A stretch of 64,000 nt of DNA from Pontiella agarivorans (GTDB lineage Bacteria; Verrucomicrobiota; Kiritimatiellia; Kiritimatiellales; Pontiellaceae): contig NZ_JARVCO010000012.1 in assembly GCF_034531395.1 (NCBI RefSeq), positions 868,001 to 932,000 of the forward strand. The letters are read 5' to 3'. Below, in pieces: positions 54,135-63,040 of this stretch; positions within the stretch are counted from its first letter, which is position 1, and each line of letters opens with the position of its first letter. The translations under genes and the position numbers were made by a program. The notes below the pieces were generated by a model that was not told the DNA's origin, did no database searches, and worked only from the letters and a program-made list of their open reading frames with translations.

Positions 54135-56050
54135 TGTCGGATTTATTTAAACCGAAAAATTTAGTGCTGTTTAAGAAGGCTCCGGCTCTGGTGGAGCAGG
54201 TGGGGGATAAGATTGTAATTCAGCGCGCGGGCGGTAAGCAGGTGAAGGTGCGGCCCAAAGATATTGAGCTGCTGCATGAGGGGCCGATCACGGGGCTTCA
54301 TGAACTGGATACTGAACCGGCGGGAAATATTGAAGAGGCGTGGGAACTGCTGCAGGGCGAGACGGTTTCGCTGACGGAGCTGGCGGAATTGATCTACGGT
54401 GAGGAGACGCCGGCGACGGTTTGGTTTGCGTGGCAGGCTCTGCAGGAAAATCTCTATTTTTCAGGAACGATGGAGTCAGTGACGGCGCAGCCGGAAGCGG
54501 AGGTGGCTGAGACGTTGGCGAAACGCCGCGCGAAGGCGGAAGAGGCCGCGCGCTGGACGGCTTATCTTGAGCGGGTGAAGACCGCGGCTGTGGAGCCGGA
54601 GGATTTTGAGCATCTGAGCGAGGTGGAGCGGCTGGCGTATGGGCGGGCTGTGACGAACCGGACGCTGAAGGAGCTGGGCATTGAGGTTCGGCCGGAAAAA
54701 GCGCACCGGCTGCTTTTGCAGCTGAAGATCTGGAATGAAACGGTCAATCCCTATCCGGCGCGCGAAGGGTGCGCGTTAGCGGAGCCCGGGCTGGCCATTC
54801 CGACGCTTCCGGATGAGGAGCGCGAGGATCTGACGGCGCTGGCGAGTTATGCCATTGATGATGACAACTGCAGCGATCCGGATGATGCGATCAGTCTGGA
54901 CGGCGATGCGATCTGGGTGCACGTGGCCGATGCGGCGGCGCTGATTGCTCCGGAATCTGAACTTGATGTCGAAGCGCGGGCGCGCGGCGCAAATCTTTAT
55001 CTGCCGGAAACGGTGATTCATATGCTGCCGGAAGGGGTGACGGAAATTCTTGGGCTGGGGCTGGCGGAAAAATCGCCGGCACTGTCGTTTAAAATTACGT
55101 GTGATGACGCGGGCACACCGCGGTGCGAAAAAATGGTGCCGAGCTGGGTGGCGGTGGAGCGTCTGAGTTATGCCGAGGTGGATGCACGCATGGAGGAGGC
55201 GCCGTTCGCGGATCTGTTGAAGTTTACAGAAAAATACCGGGCGCGTCGTGTTGCCCATGGTGCAACGGTGATTGATCTGCCGGAGGTGAAGCTGTCGGCT
55301 TCGGTTGAGGGCGGGTTGTATAATCTGATGGGGGAGCATGCGCTGGAACGGAGAGAAGCTGCTGATTATTCGGTGAGCGTGAAAGATCTGCCGCGCCTGA
55401 AAAGCCGGGATCTGGTTACCGACGCCATGCTGATGGCGGGTGAAGCCATTGCGCTGTTTTTGATGGAGCATGAGATTCCGGCGCCTTTTGCATCGCAGCC
55501 GCCGCCGGATGAGCCGTCGACGCCGGAGACAATGGCGGAAAAGTTTGCGTATCGGAAAAAGTTCAAGCGGTCGTCGCTGTCGCTGGAGCCGGGACTGCAT
55601 GCGGGACTGGGGATTGAAACGTATACGCGCGTCACCAGCCCGCTGCGCCGCTATTCCGACCTGCTGGTGCATCAGCAACTGCGCGCCTGGCTGCGCGGCG
55701 AAGCGTTGATTTCGGAGGCTGATATGCTGTCGCGCACGGCGCAGGCGGATGTCGGGGGCGGGAGTACGGCGCGGGCGGAGCGGTCGAGCAATCGGCACTG
55801 GACGCTGCTGCATATGCAGCAGCAGCCGGAAAAGGTGTATCGCGGCGTTCTGGTGGATAAGCGGGATGACCGCGGCACGGTGCTGATTCCCGAACTGGCG
55901 ATCGATGCCAAACTGCGCCGTATGGATAAGGTGGAGCTGGATGAAGAGGTTTTGGTTCAGCTCACGCGCGTGGATCTGTCCGATTTATCGTTTTCCTGTC
56001 GACGGGTGATGCCGGAGCGGGAAGAAAGCGGAGCGGCGGAATCTGAATAG
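54134..56050 (+). CDS. RNase II-family (RNB) exoribonuclease
   Basis: 638 aa from the ATG that overlaps the larC stop (TGATG), with AAAGGAAAT upstream. The RNB catalytic domain is marked by [16 protein letters not shown] (catalytic Asp cluster), [37 protein letters not shown], and the R-S-Y region [20 protein letters not shown]. The first ~220 residues differ from E. coli RNase II cold-shock domains, and the C-terminal ~70 residues form an S1-like end. Degrades RNA 3' to 5'. Close to plastid/cyanobacterial-type RNB proteins in layout. Confidence 0.9.
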   Translation: MSDLFKPKNLVLFKKAPALVEQVGDKIVIQRAGGKQVKVRPKDIELLHEGPITGLHELDTEPAGNIEEAWELLQGETVSLTELAELIYGEETPATVWFAWQALQENLYFSGTMESVTAQPEAEVAETLAKRRAKAEEAARWTAYLERVKTAAVEPEDFEHLSEVERLAYGRAVTNRTLKELGIEVRPEKAHRLLLQLKIWNETVNPYPAREGCALAEPGLAIPTLPDEEREDLTALASYAIDDDNCSDPDDAISLDGDAIWVHVADAAALIAPESELDVEARARGANLYLPETVIHMLPEGVTEILGLGLAEKSPALSFKITCDDAGTPRCEKMVPSWVAVERLSYAEVDARMEEAPFADLLKFTEKYRARRVAHGATVIDLPEVKLSASVEGGLYNLMGEHALERREAADYSVSVKDLPRLKSRDLVTDAMLMAGEAIALFLMEHEIPAPFASQPPPDEPSTPETMAEKFAYRKKFKRSSLSLEPGLHAGLGIETYTRVTSPLRRYSDLLVHQQLRAWLRGEALISEADMLSRTAQADVGGGSTARAERSSNRHWTLLHMQQQPEKVYRGVLVDKRDDRGTVLIPELAIDAKLRRMDKVELDEEVLVQLTRVDLSDLSFSCRRVMPEREESGAAESE

Positions 56051-56071
56051 GGGGAAATCCCGTTTGCGTTT

Positions 56072-56086
56072 TTCCAATGGCTGGAA
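56072..56086. repeat. TTCCANNNNNTGGAA palindrome (centre ATGGC)
   Basis: Intergenic, 35 bp upstream of the hisF start codon. Confidence 0.75.
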
Positions 56087-56120
56087 TATCGTTCGGGCCT
56101 TTAATTTTAAGGGACTTACC

Positions 56121-56879
56121 ATGCTTGCGAAAAGAATCATACCCTGTCTGGATGTAACCGGCGGTCGTGTTGTTAAAGGGGTTAATTTTGTGGACCTGCG
56201 CGATGCGGGCGATCCGGTGGAATGCGCCAAGGCCTATGAAGCGCAGGGTGCGGATGAACTGACTTTTCTGGATATTACGGCGTCGAGCGACGGACGTGAT
56301 ACGATGGTGGACATTGTCCGGCGTTGCGCAGAGCAGGTTTTTATGCCGCTGACGGTCGGCGGGGGGATTCGTACGGCGCCGGATGTGCGGCGTATGCTGA
56401 AGGCCGGAGCGGACAAGGTTTCATTCAATACGGCGGCGATTAATAATCCGGATATTCTCAATGAGTGTTCGGAGTCGTTCGGTGCGCAGTGCACGGTGCT
56501 GGCCATTGATGCGCGGCGCAATGGCGACGGTACGTGGGGCGTTTATACACACGGCGGCCGGAATCCGACGGAGCTCGATGCCGTGAAGTGGGCGATTGAA
56601 GGTACACAGCGCGGTGCGGGCGAAATTCTGCTGACCAGTATGGACTGCGACGGATGCCGCGACGGCTACGATCTGGAACTGACCCGTACGATTTCAGAAG
56701 CGGTGAATGTGCCGGTGATTGCTTCGGGCGGTGCCGGAACGAAGCAGCATTTTGTGGATGCCGTAACCGAAGGGAAAGCAGATGCCGTGTTGGCGGCATC
56801 GCTGTTCCACTTCGGCGAGCTCACGGTCGGTGAGCTGAAGGAATACATGCGCGACAAGGGTGTGGAAGTACGCCTCTGA
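56121..56879 (+). CDS. hisF: Imidazole glycerol phosphate synthase, cyclase subunit
   Basis: 252 aa from the ATG at 56121. [20 protein letters not shown] with the catalytic Asp, [29 protein letters not shown] (second Asp region), [30 protein letters not shown] and [14 protein letters not shown] mark HisF. Full length. It closes the imidazole ring with HisH, which is not nearby; hisI lies 1 kb downstream, so the his genes are scattered. Confidence 0.96.
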   Translation: MLAKRIIPCLDVTGGRVVKGVNFVDLRDAGDPVECAKAYEAQGADELTFLDITASSDGRDTMVDIVRRCAEQVFMPLTVGGGIRTAPDVRRMLKAGADKVSFNTAAINNPDILNECSESFGAQCTVLAIDARRNGDGTWGVYTHGGRNPTELDAVKWAIEGTQRGAGEILLTSMDCDGCRDGYDLELTRTISEAVNVPVIASGGAGTKQHFVDAVTEGKADAVLAASLFHFGELTVGELKEYMRDKGVEVRL

Positions 56880-56883
56880 ACCG

Positions 56884-57717
56884 CTACTCTTTTTCTTCGA
56901 TGCATTTGTAGTGTACGTCGGCAAAGAGCCGGTGGCCGATTGATTTGGTGTGGCAGGCGGTGCAGCTCATCTGCCCGCTGGTATTCTCCAGTTTGCCTTC
57001 TTTGCCGTGACAGGTGAGGCAGGTATTCGACGTTTCACCGCTGAACATCGGAGTCTGGTATTCGCAGTCAAAATACCGGTTGAGCATGGCGGTGGCCTGG
57101 ATGGCGACATCGGCCGAAAGCCGGCTGCAGCGTTCTTTCCGCTGTTTCCCGGCGGATCCGTGTCCGGAAACTTTGCACCAGTTGCTCACCGAGGCATGGC
57201 AGAGCGGTGAGCCTGCTTTTGAGGGTTCCGGCGTGTATTCGGTTACCGGATTTTCAGGTGAGTACACCGGCAGGTTGCTTTGCTCGTACCAGCGGAACAG
57301 GTCTGCAATCAGGGCATTCTGATCTTTTTTGTCGGGCACGACCAGGCCAATCATGGCCGCCGCTCCGTTCAATGCGCCGCAAAGGGTTCCGTATCCGCCG
57401 ACTCCGCCGTGGCCGTATTTCATCATGTGTACGGGGAACGCGGTGTAGGGTTCGCCGAACCGGTCGGCCAATTGCTGGATTATACTGTTTGCCACGGCAT
57501 ACATGCAGCTGCCTTCGGCATAGCCGTTATAGGCAATCCGGCCGGTGTCGTCTGCGGAAAGTGTTCCATAGTTCCATTCAGTTTCCGTCTTGCCCGGTTC
57601 GAGTTTATGCTTTTTCTCTTCGGCCTTGGTATTGGTTTTAAAGGCGGTGGTCAGTGTGAGCAGGCAGGCTCCGCCGCCTGCTGCCGTACCGACAGCGAGT
57701 ATGTTGCGTCGTTTCAT
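56884..57717 (-). CDS. Exported C_GCAxxG_C_C / split-Soret cytochrome-like protein
   Basis: 277 aa from the ATG at 57717 (GGGGAAA upstream). MKRRNILAVGTAAGGGA is a Tat-type signal. Middle motifs: GSCMYAVANSIIQQLADRFGEPY and GGYGTLCGALNGAAAMIGL, the Cys-rich region of the C_GCAxxG_C_C family, with CHASVSNWC further on. The C-terminus carries two CxxCH haem sites, CLTCH and CTACH. This order matches split-Soret cytochromes. Likely a periplasmic redox protein. It separates hisF from hisI and is on the other strand. Confidence 0.8.
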   Translation of the reverse strand: MKRRNILAVGTAAGGGACLLTLTTAFKTNTKAEEKKHKLEPGKTETEWNYGTLSADDTGRIAYNGYAEGSCMYAVANSIIQQLADRFGEPYTAFPVHMMKYGHGGVGGYGTLCGALNGAAAMIGLVVPDKKDQNALIADLFRWYEQSNLPVYSPENPVTEYTPEPSKAGSPLCHASVSNWCKVSGHGSAGKQRKERCSRLSADVAIQATAMLNRYFDCEYQTPMFSGETSNTCLTCHGKEGKLENTSGQMSCTACHTKSIGHRLFADVHYKCIEEKE

Positions 57718-57802
57718 TAATTTCCCCATGTTATCAGTTGTTGTGCTGCACCCCGTGTTACGCAGCGAAAATACAAAGAAATAACGACGCTGATGAAGCA
57801 GG

Positions 57803-57823
57803 CCGGACAGTCCGGTTTATAAT
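57803..57823 (+). promoter_or_regulatory. Inverted repeat and -10-like box upstream of hisI
   Basis: CCGGA-CAG-TCCGG (57803-57815) lies just before TATAAT (57818-57823). No good -35 box at 17 bp. The repeat overlaps where polymerase would bind, so it may be an operator. Confidence 0.3.
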
Positions 57824-57894
57824 CTGTATGTTGAGAAGATTGGCAAGGGGGCTGCGGGTGCGTATAGTTCGAGTTTTCATTTTAAGGAGAAATT

Positions 57895-58311
57895 ATGAGC
57901 AAAGAATTGGAAGAAGGATTTGAATTGGCGCTGGACTGGAACAAACTGGAAAAGGCGGTTGAAGGAACAAAAGGAATTATTCCTGTGGCTGTGCAGAATG
58001 CAGATACAAAGGAAGTGATTCTGGTGGCCTATATCAATCAGCTTGCGTTTGAGGAATCACTCAAGCGAAAGATGCTGGTGCTGTGGAGCTCGTCGCGTCA
58101 GGAACTTTGGGTTAAAGGGCTGACTTCCGGAGAAACCTTTGAGCTGCTGGAAGCCTATGTGAACTGTGAGCAGAATTCATTGCTCTTCATTGTGCGCCCG
58201 AATCGCGGCGGTATCTGTCACACCAAGAATTCCAAAGGTGAGCCGCGCAACTGCTATTACCGCAAAATTGATCTGGATAATCCGACGAAGCTTGAAAATA
58301 TGGACCCGTAA
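57895..58311 (+). CDS. hisI: Phosphoribosyl-AMP cyclohydrolase
   Basis: 138 aa. VILVAYINQLAFEESL, LVLWSSSRQELWVKGLTSGETF and RGGICHTKNSKGEPRNCYYRKI carry the HisI zinc and Mg ligands (CHT and C-Y-Y). Catalyses the third step of histidine synthesis. The variant VNCEQNSLLFIV replaces the usual LDCDxDALL metal-binding part: Glu for Asp. It is a stand-alone HisI without the HisE domain. Followed 45 bp later by a phosphohexomutase. Confidence 0.9.
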   Translation: MSKELEEGFELALDWNKLEKAVEGTKGIIPVAVQNADTKEVILVAYINQLAFEESLKRKMLVLWSSSRQELWVKGLTSGETFELLEAYVNCEQNSLLFIVRPNRGGICHTKNSKGEPRNCYYRKIDLDNPTKLENMDP

Positions 58312-58356
58312 AACGGGGGTCTCATCAACCTTTAAAACCCGGAACCTTAGATTTTT

Positions 58357-59814
58357 ATGAAAATTAAAATTAATGACTTGATGGCAAAGAGCGGTGTGAA
58401 ATTCGGCACCAGCGGCGCGCGCGGCCTGGCGGTGGAGATGACCGATCAGGTCTGCTATGCCTACACCAAGGGGTTTCTCCAGTATCTGGAAGAATCGGGT
58501 GAACTGAAAAAAAACGGTGAATCGGTGGCCATTGCCGGTGATCTTCGTCCGAGCACCGGCCGCATTATGGGAGCGGTGGCCAAGGCCGCTGCTGATATGG
58601 GTTATGCGCCGGTAAACTGCGGGCGGATTCCTTCGCCGGCAGTGGCACTGTACGGTTTGGAAAACGGCTGTCCGGCCATTATGGTGACGGGAAGTCATAT
58701 TCCGGCGGACCGCAACGGCATTAAGTTCAATAAATGCACCGGCGAAATTCTGAAGTTTGATGAGGAGCAGATCCGCGAACAGGTCGTTGAAACGGATGAT
58801 TCGATTTTTACGGATGCCGGATTTAAACTTCCTGAAGAAAACATTGATGCACGAATTGAATATGTTCAGCGTTATCTGCGCGCATTTCCGAAAGACTGCC
58901 TGCAGGGCAGAAAGGTGGGCATCTATCAGCATTCAGCGGTGGGCCGCGATGTGCTGATTGAAATTTTTTCCGGACTGGGAGCGGATGTTACGCCGCTCGG
59001 ATTTTCGGATACGTTTGTTCCGGTGGATACCGAAGCCATTCGCGAGGAGGATTATAAACTTGCGGCAGAGTGGTCGGCGCAGAACGGATTTGATGTGATC
59101 CTTTCTACGGACGGTGACAGCGACCGTCCACTGATTTCCGATGAAAACGGAATGTGGCTGCGCGGTGATGTGGCGGGTATTCTGGCCGCAAAATATCTGG
59201 GTGCGGATTCGGTCAGCACGCCGGTAAGTTGTAATACGGCGCTGGAAAAATGCGGATGGTTTGAAGATATCCGCCGGACGAAAATCGGTTCGCCTTTTGT
59301 GGTCGCATCGATGATCGAGGCCGACTTTTCCGGAAAAAAGGGGGTAGTCGGGTATGAAGCCAACGGTGGTTTTCTGACAAATTCCACCTTTTCAGTGTTT
59401 GGAAAAGAGCTGCGGGCTCTGCCTACGCGCGATGCGGTGCTTCCGGTGCTGAGCATTATTCTGCTCTCTATTCAGGAACGTAAACCGATCTCGCAACTGC
59501 TGGCGGATCTGCCCCAGCGTTTCACGGCGAGTGACCGCATTCAGGATTTTCCGACGGAAGAGAGCCGTAAGATTCTGGCACAGTTTGAGGACGTTTCTGC
59601 AATTGAGGATGCTTTCGGAGAACTGTTCGGAAAAGTTGAATCCATTGACCGCACGGATGGATTGCGCGTGACTTTCCAGTCATCGGAAGTGCTGCATATG
59701 CGTCCGTCGGGCAACGCGCCGGAGTTTCGCTGCTACAACGAAGCGGACTCGGAAGAGCGAGTGGTTGAAATGCAGAAGCAATCGATGGATGTGCTGCTGA
59801 AGCTGAAAGGCTGA
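58357..59814 (+). CDS. Phosphomannomutase/phosphoglucomutase family protein
   Basis: 485 aa alpha-D-phosphohexomutase: FGTSGARGLA (N-terminal loop), catalytic Ser in MVTGSHIPADRNGIKF (variant of TASHNP), metal loop STDGDSDRPL, sugar loop GYEANGGF, and the phosphate-binding RPSGNAPEFRCYNEA. The HIPADRNG sequence and the RPSGNAPE loop place it in a subgroup seen in gamma-proteobacteria and PVC bacteria. It interconverts hexose-6- and hexose-1-phosphates. Substrate not fixed. Confidence 0.88.
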   Translation: MKIKINDLMAKSGVKFGTSGARGLAVEMTDQVCYAYTKGFLQYLEESGELKKNGESVAIAGDLRPSTGRIMGAVAKAAADMGYAPVNCGRIPSPAVALYGLENGCPAIMVTGSHIPADRNGIKFNKCTGEILKFDEEQIREQVVETDDSIFTDAGFKLPEENIDARIEYVQRYLRAFPKDCLQGRKVGIYQHSAVGRDVLIEIFSGLGADVTPLGFSDTFVPVDTEAIREEDYKLAAEWSAQNGFDVILSTDGDSDRPLISDENGMWLRGDVAGILAAKYLGADSVSTPVSCNTALEKCGWFEDIRRTKIGSPFVVASMIEADFSGKKGVVGYEANGGFLTNSTFSVFGKELRALPTRDAVLPVLSIILLSIQERKPISQLLADLPQRFTASDRIQDFPTEESRKILAQFEDVSAIEDAFGELFGKVESIDRTDGLRVTFQSSEVLHMRPSGNAPEFRCYNEADSEERVVEMQKQSMDVLLKLKG

Positions 59815-59835
59815 TGCGGTTTGCAATGTGACATG

Positions 59836-59867
59836 AGCGGAACTGATGGTGGTTCCGCTTTCTTTTT
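59836..59867 (+). terminator. Intrinsic terminator after the phosphohexomutase gene
   Basis: AGCGGAAC (59836-59843) pairs with GTTCCGCT (59852-59859) around an 8-nt loop, then TTCTTTTT. Confidence 0.85.
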
Positions 59868-59885
59868 ATTGATCAATGAGATCGT

Positions 59886-59905
59886 AAACAAAGTGTGTTT
59901 TGTTT
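59886..59905. promoter_or_regulatory. Inverted repeat upstream of the GH86-like gene
   Basis: AAACAAA-GTGTGT-TTTGTTT, a 7-bp palindrome with a 6-bp spacer, 55 bp before the start codon. Possible operator for a sugar-responsive regulator; TTATAG follows 13 bp downstream. Confidence 0.3.
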
Positions 59906-59959
59906 GTGCGGAAGATGTTATAGGCTGATTTTTTATTTTTTTGATCGGAGGGAAACAGC

Positions 59960-62878
59960 ATGAAAGAGTCCATAAAATCGCTACGGAATATCTCTTCCGG
60001 AAAATTTTTTCCGTCGTGGATTATATTCAGTTTCTGTTGTGCCGGATTATTCGAAGTTTTCGCTCAGACGAGCCTGGTGGAACGTTTTGAAACCACCAAT
60101 GGATTTTCGATTTGTGATTCCGCATCTGAAACACCGGCCGTTATGCCGGGATCGGGTTATCTCTGGGGCGGGTACAGTCAGGCTTCGACCAGCGGCTGGC
60201 GGGCGAATGTGAATATCAGTGGCGGGCATCAGCGGCTCGAGCTTTATGCAAATACGAATCAGGATGCTGCCGTTTCGGCTAATTACAGCGGCACTTATTT
60301 TTATGCGGTTTTTGACACAAACGGAACAGCTTCAGCATCGCAGGCGCTGGAGCTGACGGGAATGGAAGCGGATATTTCCGGGGCCGCGCCGGAGCAGGAA
60401 ATCCGCTGGCTGGTTCGCGATGCGAATTATGATTGGTATCTTTCGTCGGCAACGACTGTTGTTTCATCTGCGACGGTTGCGGTTGATCCGTCTCTGGTCG
60501 GCTGGCTTAAGGTGGATGATTCGGCAGCTTTGGAAATGAATGAGCTGGATGCCGATGCCAAGCACGCGATTGCTGCTCCTGTGACGCTGGTTGCGGGGGT
60601 TCCGGATTTGTCGGCTGTTACGGGCGGCGGACTTTATATTGAAACCGGGGATACGGATGATACAACGCAGTATAATTTTATTCTGACGGAATTGCGCTGG
60701 ACGGGACTTCCGGCAGTCGTTCCGGAAACTCCGGATGAAACGGAACCGGATGCAGTTCCGGTCCGGGTGGATGTCACGCGGCGCCGATTGATCAACGGGC
60801 AGTTGGATATTATCCGGAAAAACCTGTTCAGCGTACATGCGGGAACCAGCGGGTTCAGTGCGGCTCAGCAGGAGTATGTATATGAAGATTTGGATGTTTA
60901 TGCGGGCCGCAGTTTCGGAGTCATCTGGAAGATGAATCAGATTAAAGAGGATGCGGACCGGCCGGGCTATTGGGATCTGGATCAGATGAACAGTCAGGTT
61001 GTCAGTGCATCCAACAGCTGGGTAAATGCGGGAAGCCCTGCACATGACAATACGACCGATAAAATCACCACCAGTCATACCGGCACCCATTTTCCATCGG
61101 CCGAAGATATTGCCAATGCGCCGCCCAACGGATTCCGGACCTGGGATCATGACGCGAATGCCGAGTTTGTCTCGAAATATATCCAGATGTTTTATCCACG
61201 AATGACGTGGTATGAGTTTTCGAATGAAATCAACGGTGAAGCGGGTGAACTGGGCACGACCTGGAGCAATATCTGCGTATTGGCGAAAACGGTGGCCGAT
61301 CGGGTGCATGCCGATAATCTAGGGACAAAATTTGTGGGATTCGGGGGGAAATGGCCGGCCTTTGAATATCAGAATTTCGGAATCTGGAATCGCGACTGGG
61401 TGGAGTTTATCGATATTGCCGGGGCATCGATGGATGCCTATTCCGTTCACCTCTATTCCCGCATGGGGCCCAATGCAGAGGCGATTATGGATATGATTAA
61501 TAATTATTCCATGATCCGTCTGGGCGAGACCCGGCCGCTGATGATTACCGAGTTCGGGCATCTGCCGGATATGGAGGGGTCGTTGAATGAAAAGTTCTGG
61601 CAGAACATGCGGGGTCAGAATTCCTTTTTCTTCCAGTTTCTGGAACGCGGCGGGCTGATGGGGCGGAGTATTCCGTTCAATACGGCTAATTCGACCTCGT
61701 GGGCAAGTGCCATGCTGCAGGATGACGGCAACGGTAATTATGTCTGGACGGATATGATCCGGCTTTATGAATTCTGGCAGGATTTCCGCGGCGCACGCCT
61801 GGAGGTTTCATCCGGGAATTCTGATGTGCTGGTACATGCGTTACAGGACGGCAATACGGTTCGCTGGGTGATATACAATACCCTTGATTCGGACGTGAAT
61901 GTGGAACCGGTTTATTTAACCGGTGATGCTTCAATTCTTTCAGCTGAAATTTCGAGGCTGTACTGGGACGGCGCTTCCGATGCAACGAAAGTGTCCAGCA
62001 GCTCCTTCAATTTTTCGGAAGAAGATCTCACCCTCAGCGGTTATGAAGCGGTAATGCTGACACTGAACCTTTCAGGGACGCCTTCCGGGCAGAAGGAAAA
62101 TGAAAAAATAACGTATTTCGGCGATGCGATGATTTTGCCGATTGTCGGGGAATCGCCCGTCCGGGTGACGATCTCCGGAATTGATCGAAACAGAAATATT
62201 CTGAATGCGCGGTTGCGTATTTCCGCTGGAAATGTGGGGGCATGGATACCTTCATCGTTGCGGGTGAACGGTGAGCCGGTTTCCATGCCGTCCAATCAGA
62301 TGGGGGATGCGACGGATCTGTTGCAGGCCTGGGAGGTGGATGTGCCGACGGCAATGCTGTCAGAGACCAATGTTATTTCTGTTACCTATGCCTCATCCGG
62401 AGGTCATCTGGCTTCGGCGGTGATGGATGTGACGTATGGAGATCCGCTGCAGCGCGACCTTGATGGTGACGGGTTGTCGGACGATTTTGAAATCCGTTAT
62501 GCCGGCGAGGCGGAAGCCATGGAGCCGGGTGCAGATGAATTCAACGACGATTTGACGGCGCTGGATGAGTTTGCGATGGGGCTGAATCCGCGAGAGGACA
62601 ATGCCGCGAATCTTCCGGAATTTAAATTTTTCAGCGAGGTGGGAGATGACTATTTCGGGGTGACGTATCGTCGGGCCTCCGAAGCGCAGCCGTTTGTGGA
62701 TATTCAGGTGCTGCATTCCACCAATCTGGTTGAAGGGGCCGGGTGGCAGACGAATCAGACGGCAGTCATTCAGTCGGATCCGCTGATGGATGGTGTTGAG
62801 GCTGTGACGGAACGTCTGCTTTCTCCGGTTTCCGGATCGGACGCGGATTTTCTTAAAGTGGATGTGCGGACAAAATAG
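59960..62878 (+). CDS. GH86-like beta-agarase/porphyranase, secreted
   Basis: 972 aa. Signal peptide to about residue 36 (LFEVFAQT). Residues ~40-250 form a beta-sandwich, followed by an acidic proline linker (PETPDETEPD). The catalytic barrel (~270-640) shows RRRLINGQLDIIRKNLFSVHAG, MTWYEFSNEINGEAG with candidate acid/base Glu423 and MITEFGHLPD with candidate nucleophile Glu531, as in GH86 agarases and porphyranases. Beta domains follow, then a calcium-binding DLDGDGLSDDFE repeat near residue 832. It would cut agar- or porphyran-like galactans, which links it to the sulfatase island at the other end of the window. Confidence 0.8.
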   Translation: MKESIKSLRNISSGKFFPSWIIFSFCCAGLFEVFAQTSLVERFETTNGFSICDSASETPAVMPGSGYLWGGYSQASTSGWRANVNISGGHQRLELYANTNQDAAVSANYSGTYFYAVFDTNGTASASQALELTGMEADISGAAPEQEIRWLVRDANYDWYLSSATTVVSSATVAVDPSLVGWLKVDDSAALEMNELDADAKHAIAAPVTLVAGVPDLSAVTGGGLYIETGDTDDTTQYNFILTELRWTGLPAVVPETPDETEPDAVPVRVDVTRRRLINGQLDIIRKNLFSVHAGTSGFSAAQQEYVYEDLDVYAGRSFGVIWKMNQIKEDADRPGYWDLDQMNSQVVSASNSWVNAGSPAHDNTTDKITTSHTGTHFPSAEDIANAPPNGFRTWDHDANAEFVSKYIQMFYPRMTWYEFSNEINGEAGELGTTWSNICVLAKTVADRVHADNLGTKFVGFGGKWPAFEYQNFGIWNRDWVEFIDIAGASMDAYSVHLYSRMGPNAEAIMDMINNYSMIRLGETRPLMITEFGHLPDMEGSLNEKFWQNMRGQNSFFFQFLERGGLMGRSIPFNTANSTSWASAMLQDDGNGNYVWTDMIRLYEFWQDFRGARLEVSSGNSDVLVHALQDGNTVRWVIYNTLDSDVNVEPVYLTGDASILSAEISRLYWDGASDATKVSSSSFNFSEEDLTLSGYEAVMLTLNLSGTPSGQKENEKITYFGDAMILPIVGESPVRVTISGIDRNRNILNARLRISAGNVGAWIPSSLRVNGEPVSMPSNQMGDATDLLQAWEVDVPTAMLSETNVISVTYASSGGHLASAVMDVTYGDPLQRDLDGDGLSDDFEIRYAGEAEAMEPGADEFNDDLTALDEFAMGLNPREDNAANLPEFKFFSEVGDDYFGVTYRRASEAQPFVDIQVLHSTNLVEGAGWQTNQTAVIQSDPLMDGVEAVTERLLSPVSGSDADFLKVDVRTK
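61631..61645. repeat. TTCCANNNNNTGGAA palindrome (centre GTTTC)
   Basis: In the GH86-like gene, coding for FQFLE. Confidence 0.75.
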
Positions 62879-63040
62879 ATCGGGGAAGTTCCGGGACGCC
62901 TGCATTCTATCTTTATCGTCATGTACTTTAAATGCATGAAGTTCGTTGGGGAGTCTGCCGTGGGCTTTAACACTGGACATTTTTAATTGCGATGGTTCGC
63001 GTAATGGCTACACTCGCTCCCTTTAACAGTGAGAGATTTC
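62879..63040 (+). promoter_or_regulatory. trpE upstream region with possible promoter
   Basis: TTGCGA (62987-62992) and TACACT (63009-63014), spacer 16. No leader peptide rich in Trp and no obvious attenuator hairpin are visible in the 162 bp. Ribosome-binding GAGAGA precedes the start. Confidence 0.35.

Noticed and set aside
54776-55813. 345-codon minus-strand ORF opposite the RNase II-family gene
   Set aside because: Arg/Gln-rich shadow of the G+C-rich plus-strand gene with no motif.
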